The translations under genes and the position numbers were made by a program. Positions 63,933-64,000 of a stretch of DNA of 64,000 nucleotides are shown in pieces. A model generated the notes under the pieces. The model did no database searches, was not told the DNA's origin, and saw nothing but the letters and a program-made list of their open reading frames with translations. The DNA lies in contig PABH01000020.1 in NCBI GenBank assembly GCA_002702705.1, forward strand, positions 1 to 64,000, written 5' to 3'. The stretch's first letter is position 1. Each line of letters begins with the position of its first letter. Source of the DNA: Anaerolineaceae bacterium. GTDB lineage: Bacteria > Chloroflexota > Anaerolineae > Anaerolineales > Anaerolineaceae.

Positions 63933-64000
63933 GTTTACGAAAAATTAGTAGTTATTTCTTACTCATTGTATTGCTGACAAGTTTTTTGCCTTATCATGCT
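63929..64000 (+). CDS. Secreted or membrane protein, N-terminal fragment (runs off window)
   Basis: An ATG at 63929 overlaps the previous stop by four bases. The 24 residues seen are MSLRKISSYFLLIVLLTSFL and four more, a typical signal peptide or first membrane span. Nothing more can be said. Confidence 0.6.
   Translation, partial: MSLRKISSYFLLIVLLTSFLPYHA

Overview
The window looks like one chromosomal stretch from a low-GC, fermentative, strictly anaerobic bacterium. The best guess is a member of the Chloroflexota, class Anaerolineae; this rests on gene style and neighbourhoods, not on a marker-gene tree. Supporting signs are many lipoproteins, two BMP-type nucleoside ABC importers, a pyruvate phosphate dikinase, SelB, a TtuA/TtuB pair and an extended L31 protein. 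No transposase, prophage, CRISPR array, rRNA or tRNA was recognised. Intergenic spaces are short and often hold clear promoters or hairpin terminators.

Region 1 (1-28.3 kb) is dominated by purine and nitrogen salvage. After a partial UDP-glucose dehydrogenase and folD come an 8-oxoguanine deaminase-type amidohydrolase, adenine deaminase, a GntR/UTRA regulator, a YgeY-type M20 hydrolase, a YgeW-type carbamoyltransferase and carbamate kinase. A complete BMP-family nucleoside importer follows, then a second, divergent copy of the whole importer whose ATPase has lost its signature motifs. The second importer runs directly into a threonine-synthase-like enzyme, a glycosyltransferase and a poorly known PLP enzyme. 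A conserved protein of unknown function and a dihydropyrimidinase (HydA/HyuA type) come next. The set resembles the ygeW-ygeY-hydA-arcC anaerobic purine breakdown loci of enterobacteria and clostridia: ring opening, carbamoyl transfer and ATP from carbamoyl phosphate. No ygeX is visible; the 492-residue PLP enzyme is the best candidate to replace it. Three genes for an orphan complex-I/Mrp-like membrane module close the region.

Region 2 (28.3-36.4 kb) holds a coiled-coil protein, selB, the ribosomal genes rplU-rpmA-rpmE (L31 carries an extra C-terminal domain like the RNA polymerase alpha CTD), then tdk, hpt and cca. A cysteine-rich zinc-ribbon protein and a single-domain response regulator follow on the minus strand.

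Region 3 (36.5-49.6 kb) is central metabolism: ppdK, an APC-type permease, a pyruvate/acetoin dehydrogenase E1alpha-E1beta-E2 operon without E3, a TPR lytic transglycosylase lipoprotein, and a PfkB kinase-adenosylhomocysteinase pair.

Region 4 (49.6-64 kb) has tandem cysteine-rich lipoproteins, an NBR1-Ig-like lipoprotein, recA with a LexA-like box in its promoter, and glnA behind a roughly 350-nt leader containing a compact, pseudoknot-capable RNA. TtuA/TtuB, uppP, tgt, alr, recJ, an AAA ATPase, a glycerophosphodiester phosphodiesterase, a threonine dehydratase-like enzyme and the start of a secreted protein follow.

The strongest leads are the structured RNA before glnA, an identical-arm 20-bp palindrome shared by the ppdK and glnA promoters, the L31-alphaCTD fusion, and the altered purine catabolic locus with its uncharacterised PLP enzyme and degenerate importer.
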